Source: Pseudogymnoascus destructans
Taxonomy: Eukaryota; Ascomycota; Leotiomycetes; Thelebolales; Thelebolaceae
Direction: 5' to 3'
Length of the DNA stretch: 64,000 nucleotides
Assembly: GCF_001641265.1 (NCBI RefSeq)
Contig: NW_020167535.1
Location: 744,001 to 808,000, forward strand
The translations under genes were made by a program, and so were the position numbers. Position 1 is the stretch's first letter. Every line of letters begins with the position of its first letter. The notes under the pieces were generated by a model. It searched no databases, was not told the origin of the DNA, and saw only the letters and a list, made by a program, of their open reading frames with translations. Below, piece by piece: positions 1 to 10,646 of the stretch.

Positions 1-1
1 A

Positions 2-3000
2 ACCTTCAAGAACTGATTGTGATGCCAAATTCATCTCGTCGAGAAGCACCCAATCGCCCCTTTGCATTGCTTGAAGGAAAGCCGCATCGCGCCATGCGAA
101 GTTACCAGCCTCAGCCCCTTCAACAGGTACATCTGACCCAAACAGATCCATAAGATCTGTTTGTTCGGACAAGTTGATACGTGTCAATGGCTTGCCAATA
201 GCCTTTGCGAGAGCTGCTATCAGAGTAGTCTTTCCCACTCCAGGGCTTCCCTCGATGAGAATTGGCTTCTGCACTTGGAGCGCACGGACTACCCTCATGG
301 CGTTAAGCTTCGTGGTAGGAGCATCAAAGGCGAATCCCGTGTCCGCCTGGGAAATTGCTGCCTTTGGAATTTGGAAATCTCCAAACGCAACGAACCCATC
401 TTCTTTGTTGTTCACCTCCACGTTGGTATAGTAAATTGCAGATACGTTGTGGTTGAGAAAGCTGCTGAGTTGCTGTAGGCAGGTTGCTCGCTCCTCAATA
501 ATGCTTTCTGGGTTGATAGCAAGCAGTGCAGCCGGGTTGGCACCAAGAGTATCAATATAAACCATTGCTGCACCATGGAGGATTGCAAAATATGGGTCTT
601 GTGGCTTCGATCCGTTAACGAAGCTAATCCAAGCCAGAAGGTCTCTGACGGAGATTGACTGTGTAGAAGATGACCGGTATTTCTTGCCAAACCATTCAGC
701 GAAATCAACCATTGACTTCGCAAACTTCTTAGTGGGTGCATTCAGCTTGGAGTCAACAATCTGCAACACATCCTCCATCTCCGAAAGCGACGGCACCCAG
801 ATCTCCGTGAAACGGTTGCGCAATGCAGGAGACAACTCGCGCTTACCGTAATCGCCACCAGGGTTCATTGTTGCGAAAAATTGGAAACCCTCGGTCGCTT
901 CAACGAAAGAGTCAGTAATCCCCTTTTCGGCAAGTAAAATGGTACGCTGTGGCTCAAGGACCGAATTTAATCGTTCAAGCACAGAGTCATCGGCCAAGGA
1001 TATTTCGTCCAGCAAGAAGAATTCGCCATCTCTCATTGCCTGAACGAGGCTTCCATCAGACCATTCGAACAATGCCTTGGCCTTAGATTGACCATTGTAG
1101 ATGCGTTGTCTCAGGTCTTCTGGGACACTAACACGTTGCTCCTCGCTGAGACTGTTGTATGCGGCCGTCAACTGCTCTACGTCTTCCAGAGGGGCGTCGG
1201 TTTGAATATTTAGACAGTTTAGAGCAGCCTTCAGATCATCCTCGAGCTGCTTCAACACTGCAGCGCGGTTTCTCACCGGGCGCTGCGCTCCAATCAGATC
1301 ACCGGTTTCGGTATTCTGATGCGCATTAACAATATGGAGCTCTTTGCCGAATGCTTCGGCGAGCATTTGACAGACTGTAGTCTTCCCGCATCCCGTCTCT
1401 CCGACAAGTAATACAGGCTCGTTATTTCTCATTGCATGCGAAACGAGTACGTATAGCCTGCGCATGGCACCTGTCCACACAACACCCTGCGCATTCGAGG
1501 TTTCGTTGTGCAACTGAATCTCGGGTGAAGCCTCAGCACTATACAAAACAGAGGGGTCAATTTTAACTTTCATGACCTTCTCAATGATTTCCTTCACAGC
1601 CTGCCTTTCCTCGGTTTTGCGGACCCTCTCGCCGAGCAACATGTAACCATTCGCCGCCAGCTGTTCGCGATTGTCAGCATCGCGTAAGGCCCAACGGAAT
1701 AGGTCACGAAGGGTGGCAAAACTGTCTTTCTGCTCGAACAATCGGCTGGACTGGCGGAGTCTTGATAGCTCCTTGTAGACTGTCACGATTCTCTTGCAGT
1801 CCGAAGGGGCGGTATTCTTGCTGCGGTTCTCCAAGATGTACTCCAGCTCATCCTCGGGGATGTCGTCGAAGTGAAGCTCCAAAAATCGGTTCCTGAAGGC
1901 ACGGGAGAGTGTTTTACGCCCACCATATAGACCAGGCGGGTTTTGAGTGGCAAACAGCATGAAATTCTCGTGGGGTCGGACAATTTCCTGCGTCTCGGGA
2001 ATCAGAAGCTCCCTGTTGTCGTCGAGAAGTCTGTTGAGTGCTTCTAAAACATCGGTTGGTGCCAAGTTCAGCTCATCCAGCACAATCCAGTGTCCCTCTC
2101 GGAGTGCCTGAACTAGAAGACCTTCTTGAAACTTCAATTGCCCATCAGTACCAGAGACGTAGGTTCCGAGATATTCCTGAAGATCGGTGTGCTCGTGATT
2201 ATTGATTCTGATGAATTTGTTGCCACTAAATTTGGCAAGGTACTCGATCATACTTGTTTTACCAGCTGAAGTGGGACCTTGGACAAGGACTGGGAATCGC
2301 CTCGTTGATGTGGCACGAACAAGGTTGAGCATGTTACGCTCCACAAAGGGAGTGATAATGTAGTGCGGCTGCTCTTGTGGAGTTTCGCGGCCCTGAAGCA
2401 TCCAATACTGCCGATCTCTCTTATTGTTCATAAATCTAACGTATTGTCTGCCATCTTCAGGGTGACGAGGGGTCTGCGCCAAAAGCGCTTGTGGGTTTCC
2501 GTGGCTATCGAGAAGGTGGTGGTTGATGAGAGGGACGAGCATTTTCTCGGACTCTCGGTTTAGGAGGGTCAAGAATCCCATCGCAAAACCTTCGTATAGA
2601 GCCCTACGAAGACCATACGAAGGAGCAATTTCGGTCACATAACTCAATACTCGAGTAAGTGTACGCAAACTGAAGTGAGGAACTTGGCTTGCTCCGTCAA
2701 CAAGCTGTTTATCGTCGGCCATGCGCTTCGTGTTCATGTACAGGCGTGCAACATCGTGAGCGGCCCGCTCATCGTTAGTGCTTGAACTCTTGAGGTAGAC
2801 TTTGATGACTGCCAGGAGATCATCCAGGTTCTTGTCGGGGCTGTCCACATAAATCTCCGTGAACCTCGATCGCAGGCCCATAGGTAAATCACGCTTTCCA
2901 ACATCTGTAGCTGGGTTCATGGCTCCAAATATGCGGAAATTCGGGTGCGCCTGTACTCTTTCTATCTCACCCGTCTCGGAGAGAAGAATAGATGGCTTCG

Positions 3001-5554
3001 TGCCAGAACCACCCAAAAGGAGATCTGCAATACTTTCTAGCGTGTCTGGGGATGCCAAGTTGATCTCGTCAAGTAACACCCATTCGCCATTCCTCGCAGC
3101 TTTAACGATGTTGCCCTCCACGAATGTGAATGCAAACCCCTTCGAGCCGCCAGAAAGTTGAACATCAAATTGCTCCAAGCTCTTCGAAAACAGGTCCCAT
3201 CGAGGCTTGAGAGACAGTAATGACTGTAGCTTCGATTCTGTCTTTCTCCTTTTCACCGGTGCTTCTGGCGCGTCTCTTGCCTTGGCAGCATCGAGCTTCT
3301 CAAGATCCGACACTATCCTGTCGAACATCTTCGGCGCTTCCCGCCATAATTTTGAAACTTTGGTCCAATGCCCTTTCGCAACGCACTTGCCTATCGACTC
3401 GAGGTATTTCTGGTTCCTGCTCGCAGAAATACCAGTGGCCGCAAATAAGTCATCAAACTCCTCTTTCAAGGGAATCGCCAAACTCCTGACATTCACTGGC
3501 TTGAAACCACCAAGCAAGTCTCCGACTTCACTCTGCTGAGACAGATTGACGGCGGTGAGCTTGTACCCGAGCGAGTCTGCAAGTTGTTGAATAACAGTCG
3601 TTTTACCGATACCTGTCTCGCCAACCAGCAAGACAGGCTCGGCCATTTTCAGGGCAACGCCGACTTGCTCAAGCAGTCTCTTCGCGTGGGTGGTGTTGGC
3701 AAATGGCCGAGTCTTCTTGGACAGTTTGCTAACGCGGTGTAATGTTCGTCGCTTAGGAATAGTGACTCTCCCGACCTGTAGATGGGTTTCCGTGTCGTTG
3801 AGGCGGGGGACGTGGTTATCCAAATAGTGGGCAGCTCTTTGAGGAGGGATGTGCATCTCCTCTGCAATCGCTGTGATGACGGTTTTTCTGGCTTCTTCGG
3901 TTTGAAGGCTGCTCGCAAAGCAATCCGCTGCCTCCATAAACATCTCATCCTTGGTCCCTTCTGTGATGGGCTCTTCGCCAGTCTTCGATCCTGCAGCTAG
4001 TAGAGTAGCTTCCAGGCGACGGCACCACTTCAATAAATCGCGAGGGCTTATTGGGCGTCCCAACGAAGTTTTGCTTTTCAAGGCAAACGATGGGTTTTGA
4101 GCCAACGAATAAAGGCGCTCGTAGACCGAGATAATTCCTGGCAAAAACTTATGAAGCACAGGGTGTGTGCCGTTTATAATTTCTTGGAACTCTTGCCGGC
4201 TAGGCATCTTAACTGGAACCCTATTCCATAACCTTGCTCCAAGCATGTGCATCGCTGGAGGATTCTCTTGTCCGTTCATATTCAACGATGTTCGAATGCT
4301 GGCAATCAAGCGGAATCCGGGTGCCGCCCGAATTGTCTCTCCTCGGCTGGGTATCAAAAGCTCTCCTCTCTCTATTAATGGTAAAATAACGCTGATAACT
4401 TCATTAGGCGCACGATCAAGATCTTCAATAAAAACCCAGCGACCTTCACGGATCGCTGTAGTTAATACACCAGCGCGCCACGTAAATGATCCCGGTGTTG
4501 TGTCTGTGGCATACATGCCGATTAACATCTTCGCATCCGTCTGCTCATTGAGATGCAATGTCACCATGGTCGATTCCTTTCCAAGCTCGCGGGCAAAGTC
4601 ATTAACCAATGATGTCTTGCCTGCTCCAGAAAGCCCATGTATGAGAAGAGGTGAACTTGATAGCAGTGCTTGCGCAAAGTCCTCTTTATTGTTGGCAGTT
4701 GTGATTGTAGTGATGAGAGACGAGCCCCTTGAAGGCGTCCCATCAGGACGAGGGAGGAGAACCTGGCCACATCTGACAACCAGTGGGGAAAGTCCTTGAG
4801 GTTGTAGCTGCTGCGGTCCACTTTCAGAAGCCTGCATGGCGAGTCGCATCGCAACAACATCTTTTATTTTCCGGGCTTCGTAGAGGCTTAGAAATCCGTA
4901 ATCGATATTGTCCCCGTCATAATCGCCCATGACAGGACTGTTCTTGCCCACATGAGCTGCCAATAGCTCCTCGAGCTTCACATCAGATGCCGATAATAGC
5001 AACGCCAGTATCCTCGCGGCAAGGTATCTGACTACCTGGTTGTCATGTCGTAATAGATTTTGAATCTTGCTTGCTGATATCAAGTTTATATATAATGCTC
5101 TATCAAACCTCAAAAGTCGGAAGCCTGAAAGTAGCAGCGATTGCAGACCCGTATCTGATAGTTCTGAAATATTGCTCGAGGATTCGTCCGACAAATATCG
5201 TAATTCGCGGCCGGAGGTAGTATTCCTTTGGCTGGTGGTGTAGTTTGCCAAATAAACGTGGAGGCATGGCGCAAACGGTAGAATTCTCGCAAAAGCTTCG
5301 ATTATGGCAGGATCTTGCTCTTTCCCTTGTTTTCCTTCTACCCATCTTGAACAGGTGTCTGCGAAGATATTCTCGAATCGTGCGAAAATCCTTGACGTCA
5401 ATCGTGGTATCGCACCCGCAGCAGCTATCGCATCCAGATACCGTGGAGAGCTTCCGTTGCGAATTATGCTGAGAATTTCAGAGGGTAATTCCCCCAAGAC
5501 AATCTCATCTTGAAGGATTGCCTCGTGTCCCTTGAACATATTAATTTCGTCCAT
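2..5554 (-). CDS. MDN1: Midasin (AAA ATPase of 60S ribosome assembly), N-terminal part, runs off the left edge
   Basis: Dynein-like ATPase that strips assembly factors from pre-60S particles in nucleolus and nucleoplasm. One uninterrupted reading frame of 1851 codons is open from the ATG at 5554 to the window edge, so the N-terminal 5.5 kb has no intron. Five ATPase modules appear in order. Walker A motifs read HGLSGAGKTS (near 4630), VGETGIGKTT (near 3610), VQGPTSAGKTS (near 2265), VGETGCGKTT (near 1395) and EGSPGVGKTT (near 235). A Walker B of module 5 (LLDEMNLAS) lies at about 20-45. Midasins are near 4900 residues, so AAA6, the long linker and the MIDAS domain lie outside the window. The order of five modules is diagnostic for this family. 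The gene is divergent from the bL12m gene across 231 bp. Only the exact start is uncertain: no upstream in-frame ATG was considered better. Confidence 0.96.
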   Translation of the reverse strand, partial: MDEINMFKGHEAILQDEIVLGELPSEILSIIRNGSSPRYLDAIAAAGAIPRLTSRIFARFENIFADTCSRWVEGKQGKEQDPAIIEAFARILPFAPCLHVYLANYTTSQRNTTSGRELRYLSDESSSNISELSDTGLQSLLLSGFRLLRFDRALYINLISASKIQNLLRHDNQVVRYLAARILALLLSASDVKLEELLAAHVGKNSPVMGDYDGDNIDYGFLSLYEARKIKDVVAMRLAMQASESGPQQLQPQGLSPLVVRCGQVLLPRPDGTPSRGSSLITTITTANNKEDFAQALLSSSPLLIHGLSGAGKTSLVNDFARELGKESTMVTLHLNEQTDAKMLIGMYATDTTPGSFTWRAGVLTTAIREGRWVFIEDLDRAPNEVISVILPLIERGELLIPSRGETIRAAPGFRLIASIRTSLNMNGQENPPAMHMLGARLWNRVPVKMPSRQEFQEIINGTHPVLHKFLPGIISVYERLYSLAQNPSFALKSKTSLGRPISPRDLLKWCRRLEATLLAAGSKTGEEPITEGTKDEMFMEAADCFASSLQTEEARKTVITAIAEEMHIPPQRAAHYLDNHVPRLNDTETHLQVGRVTIPKRRTLHRVSKLSKKTRPFANTTHAKRLLEQVGVALKMAEPVLLVGETGIGKTTVIQQLADSLGYKLTAVNLSQQSEVGDLLGGFKPVNVRSLAIPLKEEFDDLFAATGISASRNQKYLESIGKCVAKGHWTKVSKLWREAPKMFDRIVSDLEKLDAAKARDAPEAPVKRRKTESKLQSLLSLKPRWDLFSKSLEQFDVQLSGGSKGFAFTFVEGNIVKAARNGEWVLLDEINLASPDTLESIADLLLGGSGTKPSILLSETGEIERVQAHPNFRIFGAMNPATDVGKRDLPMGLRSRFTEIYVDSPDKNLDDLLAVIKVYLKSSSTNDERAAHDVARLYMNTKRMADDKQLVDGASQVPHFSLRTLTRVLSYVTEIAPSYGLRRALYEGFAMGFLTLLNRESEKMLVPLINHHLLDSHGNPQALLAQTPRHPEDGRQYVRFMNNKRDRQYWMLQGRETPQEQPHYIITPFVERNMLNLVRATSTRRFPVLVQGPTSAGKTSMIEYLAKFSGNKFIRINNHEHTDLQEYLGTYVSGTDGQLKFQEGLLVQALREGHWIVLDELNLAPTDVLEALNRLLDDNRELLIPETQEIVRPHENFMLFATQNPPGLYGGRKTLSRAFRNRFLELHFDDIPEDELEYILENRSKNTAPSDCKRIVTVYKELSRLRQSSRLFEQKDSFATLRDLFRWALRDADNREQLAANGYMLLGERVRKTEERQAVKEIIEKVMKVKIDPSVLYSAEASPEIQLHNETSNAQGVVWTGAMRRLYVLVSHAMRNNEPVLLVGETGCGKTTVCQMLAEAFGKELHIVNAHQNTETGDLIGAQRPVRNRAAVLKQLEDDLKAALNCLNIQTDAPLEDVEQLTAAYNSLSEEQRVSVPEDLRQRIYNGQSKAKALFEWSDGSLVQAMRDGEFFLLDEISLADDSVLERLNSVLEPQRTILLAEKGITDSFVEATEGFQFFATMNPGGDYGKRELSPALRNRFTEIWVPSLSEMEDVLQIVDSKLNAPTKKFAKSMVDFAEWFGKKYRSSSTQSISVRDLLAWISFVNGSKPQDPYFAILHGAAMVYIDTLGANPAALLAINPESIIEERATCLQQLSSFLNHNVSAIYYTNVEVNNKEDGFVAFGDFQIPKAAISQADTGFAFDAPTTKLNAMRVVRALQVQKPILIEGSPGVGKTTLIAALAKAIGKPLTRINLSEQTDLMDLFGSDVPVEGAEAGNFAWRDAAFLQAMQRGDWVLLDEMNLASQSVLEG

Positions 5555-5785
5555 GGCGCGGGGTATGGCACCACTCAATGTCGAAGTTGGTTTGTTATCG
5601 CCGCTGTATCTGAACTTTTTTTTGGAGATCGATGGAAAATGGCATGCACGGACCATCAAGCGGCCGCTTCCACCAGGTCCAAATTGCCGCTAGTGGCCGA
5701 CGGAACCTCGAATTTCTTCAAGCCGCGCGTGTCGATTGTTACTGCACGAGATACCTTAATTACGCCCTCCTTCACACACCCCACG
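5555..5785. promoter_or_regulatory. Bidirectional promoter region of MDN1 and MRPL12
   Basis: The 231 bp between two divergent start codons must hold the upstream elements of both ribosome-related genes. No TATA box or named factor site could be assigned with confidence. Shared regulation is inference from the arrangement. Confidence 0.5.
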
Positions 5786-6454
5786 ATGTCTTTATCCTGC
5801 CAATTCGCGGCCAGAAGTGCCGTTCGCTCCTTGAGGGCCGCGGGGGGAGTTAGAGTTGCATCTGCGACGCTTGCCCAATGGCGATGGAACTCGACAGAGG
5901 CTGCGACCAACCCAAAGATCTCCACGATCGTTGACCAGATCAGCCAATTGACTCTTCTCGAGACTGCCGACCTTGTCTCTACCCTTAAGGTGAGATGCAC
6001 ATTCTGCGGGCATTTGAGATAGCTCAGACGAAGACCGCATGTTCCTCTAGAACTTTTTGCGGGTTCCCCAAGACCACCAGAGCGCATACATCCATTATCT
6101 CAAACTTGGTCTATATAACTAACACATTCTCCTTAGACCCGCCTCAACATCCCAGATATGCCAATGGGAGGTTTCGCCGCCGGTCCAGCAGCCCCAGCCG
6201 CCGCAGTCGAGGAGGAGGCCGCTCCAGTACAAGCCGAGAAGACCCTCTTCAACCTCAAGCTCGACTCTTTCGAGGCTGGCTCGAAGCCAAAGATTATTAA
6301 GGAGATTAAGAGCATGCTTGGCCTGAGCTTGGTGGATTCGAAGAAGTTCGTTGAGTCGGCACCGAAGATGATGAGGGAAGCTGTGCCAAAGGAGGAGGCA
6401 GACAAGATTGTGGAGCTGTTGAAGGGACTTGGTGCCAAGGTTACGATGGAGTAA
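5786..6454 (+). CDS. MRPL12: Mitochondrial large-subunit ribosomal protein bL12m
   Basis: Stalk protein of the mitochondrial ribosome that recruits translation GTPases. There are two exons, 5786-5989 and 6137-6454. The 147-bp intron starts GTGAG and ends CCTTAG, giving 173 residues. Residues 1-38 are rich in Arg, Ala and Ser with no acid until Glu38, as in a mitochondrial presequence. The dimerisation domain follows (IVDQISQLTLLETADL), then an Ala/Pro/Glu hinge, then a typical L7/L12 C-terminal domain. In that domain KIIKEIKSMLGLSLVDSKK and FVESAPKMMREAVPKEEA match the bacterial factor-binding helices. Without removing the intron the frame stops soon after residue 68, which supports the splice. 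The yeast equivalent is MNP1. Confidence 0.93.
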
Positions 6455-6948
6455 ACTGGCACCACTGTATATCTAGGAAGCATCATGTTGGAATAGAAGC
6501 ATTGCCGGGGCGGAAGATATTGTACCATTAGCATAGGGGTTTATAAAATGTACTTTTCTTCAAACTACTGCGACCTCTTTTCCATTTGGGTGTCCTCTCG
6601 AAACTGCTGCCATATGATTCTGCATTATCCCGGTATCCGTTTCTTGAGATATTGGTGGTGTTTAAGTTTGTCTTGTGCTTCGCTACTGAAAATGTAAGTG
6701 GCCGTTTCTTGGTGGAGAGTCGAGCCCCTGTGTCATCAGAAATTGAGCACAGAGAAAGTCGTTCATTAATGGACAAATATAAAATATATATACGTTAGCT
6801 TGTATAGCTGTCCTTCTGTACTGGTAGAACCGTGGTGGATATATATAATTTACTGCTAGTTATAGAATCGACCTAATCTGGAACTAGATCTTATACATGT
6901 GTTTGGGTTATAAGACCGCATAGTCTGGCCCTATCATAAATTAACAAC
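6455..6948. other. Noncoding: MRPL12 3' region to tRNA
   Basis: AT-rich sequence after the bL12m stop codon, presumably its 3' UTR and intergenic DNA. No convincing gene is seen on either strand; short open frames here lack features. Confidence 0.6.
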
Positions 6949-7042
6949 GGGTCTTGTGGTCTAGTGGTATGATTCTCGCTTAGGGCTCACCCTACAGCTA
7001 CAATTTGCGAGAGGTCCCCGATTCGATCTCGGGCAAGACCCC
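6949..7042 (+). tRNA. tRNA-Pro (AGG) with a 20-nt intron
   Basis: The acceptor stem pairs GGGTCTT with AAGACCC. The D-arm (GGTCTAGTGGTATGATT) and anticodon stem CTCGC/GCGAG are typical of fungal tRNA-Pro, and the loop reads TTAGGG with anticodon AGG. A 20-nt intron follows position 37, before T38 and the 3' half of the anticodon stem. The T-arm carries the B box (GTCCCCGATTCGATCTC). CCA is not encoded. Confidence 0.93.
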
Positions 7043-8147
7043 ATACTTTTTGCATTTTTCTTCTTTGAAATGCATCAGCTATGCTTATATTTTTGTATAC
7101 GACAGAAAATTTGGGCGTCAGCCAGCAAGCACATGGTGGTTTGAGTGCAAAGTCGGGGCCAGTTTCCCGAGGTCTCATTTTACCAAGCCAGAAGCGAGAT
7201 AGAAGCACGTGCATTAATTTTTTTTTTTTTTTAAAAAGAATTCTCATGTTACATGATGGAAGCTGAGGCTGTAGCTGAAGAATTACAATCATTTATATAG
7301 ATGCCGAATATATGTATATACGGTAAAATATTACCTAACGTAAAAATATTTTGCTTGACAAGGTCATAAGAAATAAGCTTGCTCGGTTTTCGAATTTCAA
7401 AAGGATTTCAAAAGGTTGACGGCAGCCTACTAGCATACCCCGGCCCCGTTCGCTGGTTCCAGACCAAGAAATCCAATTCTGTGCCGGGAATCACGATGAG
7501 GAATCCGAATCGTGTTTTCAGCCACACCCATGACTAAGCCCTAACCCTCTTTCGTACTGAACCAACACGTGATGCCCCACGCTTCCGTAGATCACAGTTG
7601 AGCCTCAATATCAAAATCCGAAGGTGAAGTAAAGCTGTAGCCCATACGCTTCAATGCCAAATACGCACACACCGAACGATTGAGCGCTCGTCGTGTTGCG
7701 GCCGAAGCTGTTGTAGAAGTAATGTCTCCTATTGGTCAACTTATAGAGGTAGCGGGCGTAAAGGTAAATTTGATGATGGATTTCCTACCTTACTATTGTG
7801 GTTTTCACTCCTTATTACTGTCCCATTAAAGCTCTCAGATTCACTCGGTGCTACGCGCCAATTCACACTCTTTTTCGGTACCGCCGAAAAGCCAAACTAT
7901 ATATACAAACTCTAATTTTCAAAACCCTTCTTTCTTTCATCTTCTTCACAACCGTAAGTAGTGTGCGCCACGAGGGACCGACCCCGTCGGGGGACCTAAA
8001 CCGGACCGGACCACAGTCCGGTCTGAAGCTCATAAACCGCGGTTCCCCGTCGGTCTGCCAAGACTGTCATCACGTGATGACTGGGTTAGTTGACAATGAC
8101 GTGTAAATATTCTATATAATGACTTATTTTCCATGTGTAATTTGTAG
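7043..8147. other. Noncoding region left of the first transposon block
   Basis: Contains a 15-base T run near 7218-7232 and, at about 7975-8058, GC-rich self-complementary sequence (GACCGACCCCGTCGGGG and CCGGACCGGACCACAGTCCGG). The latter may be a decayed transposon end because it sits against the pogo insertion site. No gene is supported. Confidence 0.5.
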
Positions 8148-8149
8148 TA

Positions 8150-9252
8150 ACGTGGTTGTACACCGAGTCGTGAATGTCACCGAGTCGTGAACTTTTCCCT
8201 ACTTAGCTACCTACGAACTTCAACACGCGTTTCCTCCACAACTACCAATGGAAATCCAAACCCAAGAAGCGCGAATCATTCTAGCTATTGAGGCTCTTCA
8301 AACATGTAAATCGCTTAATCGCAGGTCTGCATCAATACTATATAAAGTGCCTTATTCTACGCTTACTGATAGAATGGCCGGCCGACCTTCTCGACGCGAA
8401 ACCAAAGCCAATAGTCTTAAATTGACTGAGCTAGAAGAGGAAGTGATTATTCGAAATATATTGGATATGGATGCAAGAGGATTTGCGCCTCGGCCTGCTA
8501 GTGTGGAGGATATGGCAAATTATATCCTTGAATCGCGTGGGGGAAAGCACGTTGGGACGCGGTGGGCATATCGATTTATACAACGCCGCCCCGAGTTAAA
8601 GACACGTTTTAATCGCGTTTATGACTTTCAAAGAGCCTTGTGCGAAGATCCTGAGCTTATTGGAGCGTGGTTTCAACTTGTGCAGAACATGAGAGCAAAG
8701 TACGGCATCCAAGACTGCGATTTCTACAACTTTGACGAGACGGGCTTCATGATGGGCGTTATTAGCTCAGCTTTAGTTGTTACGCGCGCCGATCGACGTG
8801 GCAGAGGCAAGGCAGTTCAGCCTGGCAATCGGGAATGGGCTACAGCAATTGTTTGTGTGAATGCTGAAGGCGGGAGTATCCCTCCGTTTTTAGTAGTTCA
8901 AGGGAAATGTCACCTTTCAAGTTGGTATACTGAAGGCGGCCTTCCTCACAATTGGGTAATTAAACCAACAAGCAATGGATGGACCAACAACGAGACAGGT
9001 CTAGAATGGCTTCATCACTTCGATAAACATACTTGCAGTCGTGCAAAAGGACCATATCGGATGTTGGTTTTAGACGGGCATGAAAGTCACGAATCAGCTG
9101 CGTTTCAGGAATATTGCAAAGCAAACAACATCATAACTCTCTGTCTACCTCCTCACTCGTCTCACCTAACTCAGCCACTTGATGTTGGGTGCTTTAGTGT
9201 TCTTAAACGCATGTATGGGCGTCAAATTGAGACCTTTATTAAGGATCATATA
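8150..9252 (+). mobile_element. Pogo element 1, left part (TIR to gypsy insertion point)
   Basis: The element begins after a TA dinucleotide (8148-8149) with ACGTGGTTGTACACCGAGTC, containing a doubled ACCGAGTCGTGA motif. It carries the first two thirds of a pogo-type transposase and is cut at 9252 by an LTR. The next part of the gene is found at 13648 and the far end, inverted, at 12204-12730. The three parts add up to about 1.85 kb, the same as intact relatives in this window (1860 bp). Confidence 0.9.
8248..9252 (+). pseudogene. Pogo-1 transposase, N-terminal and most of the DDE domain
   Basis: DDE transposase of the pogo family, which moves DNA elements into TA sites. An N-terminal helix-turn-helix (residues about 1-55, SILYKVPYSTLTDRM) is followed by a CENP-B-type HTH (EDMANYILESRGG..RWAYRFIQRRPEL). 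Catalytic blocks are YNFDETGF (first Asp), VLDGHESHES (second Asp) and LTQPLDVGCF (third Asp). The frame is open to ..IKDHI, where the gypsy LTR enters. The remaining 18 codons of the apparent open frame are LTR sequence. The sequence is close to pogo-3 at 48024. Confidence 0.92.
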
Positions 9253-9510
9253 TGTCACGGTTCACCAAGGCATAGGGCGCCAGTTGGGTATTATGAATTA
9301 AACTCAATCTAGAGAAGAAAGGAAAGAGAAGAGGAGCACTCGAGCAGTGGCTCGATCTATATACAGCTATGTTGTTGTGGAGTGAATTCTCTTTAGCGAG
9401 ACCAGTTCTGAGAATTCACTCCACAACTGAAAACTTCGCTCCAACCCTGGAAAGCTCCCCACACCCCTGAACCCCCACTCGAGCTGCAAGGCGCACTTGA
9501 TATTGTAACA
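9253..9510 (-). repeat. Gypsy LTR, copy 1 (258 bp, minus orientation)
   Basis: TG..CA-bounded copy identical in length (258 bp) to the LTRs at 13390 and 18519, with one visible base difference from the 13390 copy, near position 9504. The left flank ends ATATA (duplicated again at 13648) and the right flank starts CTCAG (complement of CTGAG at 18777). The two flanks therefore belong to two different insertion events, which marks a recombination point. Confidence 0.93.
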
Positions 9511-10641
9511 CTCAGGGGTAAGTCAGAGGTTAACACCTCACTGACTTTTCAGAAACAAGGAGTAACAAGATGAATGCTTGGAAGCTTGGAAAAGACGTGG
9601 AAGTATGTGATAGTCGATTTACTGTATTGTCTGCTTGCCCTTTCTTAAGGAAAGGGCAATCCTATTTATGCTAAAGGAGTGTAGTTCTCTCATTTTCCAA
9701 GACTTTCCATGACTTACCAGGCTTGGTAACTGTAGTCGACGTAAGAGAATCCCATAGAACCATCTCTTAGGTTCGTAGCCTATAGGAAGTAAAAGGAGGT
9801 CCAAGGTCAGAGTACCCCTATAGACAAATTATGTCATAACTTAACCAATCTTGTGGGTAACTAAAGAGTGATGACATGTAATGAATCATAGAGGTTCGTA
9901 GGAGCTTTTAGAGCTATCGTTCATGCTCCTAGGCCTCTAGTTGGTAGAGATATGTCATGTGGTAGTATGAGTGATGTCATGTAATGAATCATAGAGGGTT
10001 GTAGAGATATGCTATGTGGTAATATCGGCCCAGTAACTAAGGAGCGATGACGTGTAATGAATCATAGATGGTTGTAGCAATCGTTGAGTAGTATTGCTCT
10101 TGTTGTTGGTGTGATAAGCCAAAATATGTATAGTGACTTGTAGGTTTGAGGAGGAGTGTAACGCTGACTTCTAAATGATAGAAGACACAGAGGTTCTCTT
10201 GCGTAAAGGTTTACTTATCAGAGGAGGCAGGGGATTAGACACAAAGGCTTTCCAAGTAACACGTTACAGTATTGTAAAGAATACTATATTGAGTTGAGCA
10301 CGAAGCTCCTATCTAAGGAAATACTATCTACTTATATAGTGGCGTCGTGCCTCATGGGTAATCTGGATAGTTGGCGGATAGCTAGATATTCAGGATAGTT
10401 CGTGGATAGCTCAACTATCCAATATCCACTAGTTTCTGCAACTATCCATTAGCCCCGTCACATGGCAGCCTACCCCGCTTCCCACTGTGACTCACACGTC
10501 ACGTTATGTGACTCACACGTCACATTACTAGGCCCTGGCCCTGTAACCATGACATCATGTTACTATAGCCGTAACAAGGAGGTTTCCAAGTTTGCTCTTG
10601 AGTTTGATAGCAAACTGAGTGCAACGAATGTCAGTATGACA
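9511..10641 (+). repeat. Repeat X, copy a, 3' part (with an LTR inserted)
   Basis: About 710 bp of repeat X around a 420-bp LTR (10157-10576). It matches 59342-60058 on the plus strand and 58093-58810 on the minus strand. The missing 5' part of this copy is at 18777-18969. The complete repeat starts TGTAATGG and ends TATGACA, about 0.9 kb, like a long solo LTR, but no internal region was seen. It interrupts the hAT-1 transposase coding region. Confidence 0.75.
10157..10576 (-). repeat. Solo LTR, family 2, with TSD AGGAG
   Basis: A 420-bp sequence from TGTAACGCTGAC to CCGTAACA, flanked on both sides by AGGAG (10152-10156 and 10577-10581). The uninterrupted target exists at 59990 (GAGGAGGAGATTTC). 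Other copies are 11604-12000 (inverted) and 20544-21018. It contains TATATAAG-like promoter sequence. Confidence 0.9.
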
Positions 10642-10646
10642 AAAAG

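Noticed and set aside
4167..4799. 210-codon plus-strand open frame
   Set aside because: Lies antisense to the AAA1 region of midasin, whose minus-strand frame is open and has clear motifs; it is a shadow.
7975..8058. Terminal inverted repeats of hAT-1
   Set aside because: GC-rich self-complementary sequence in a plausible place, but no matching second end or 8-bp duplication was found.
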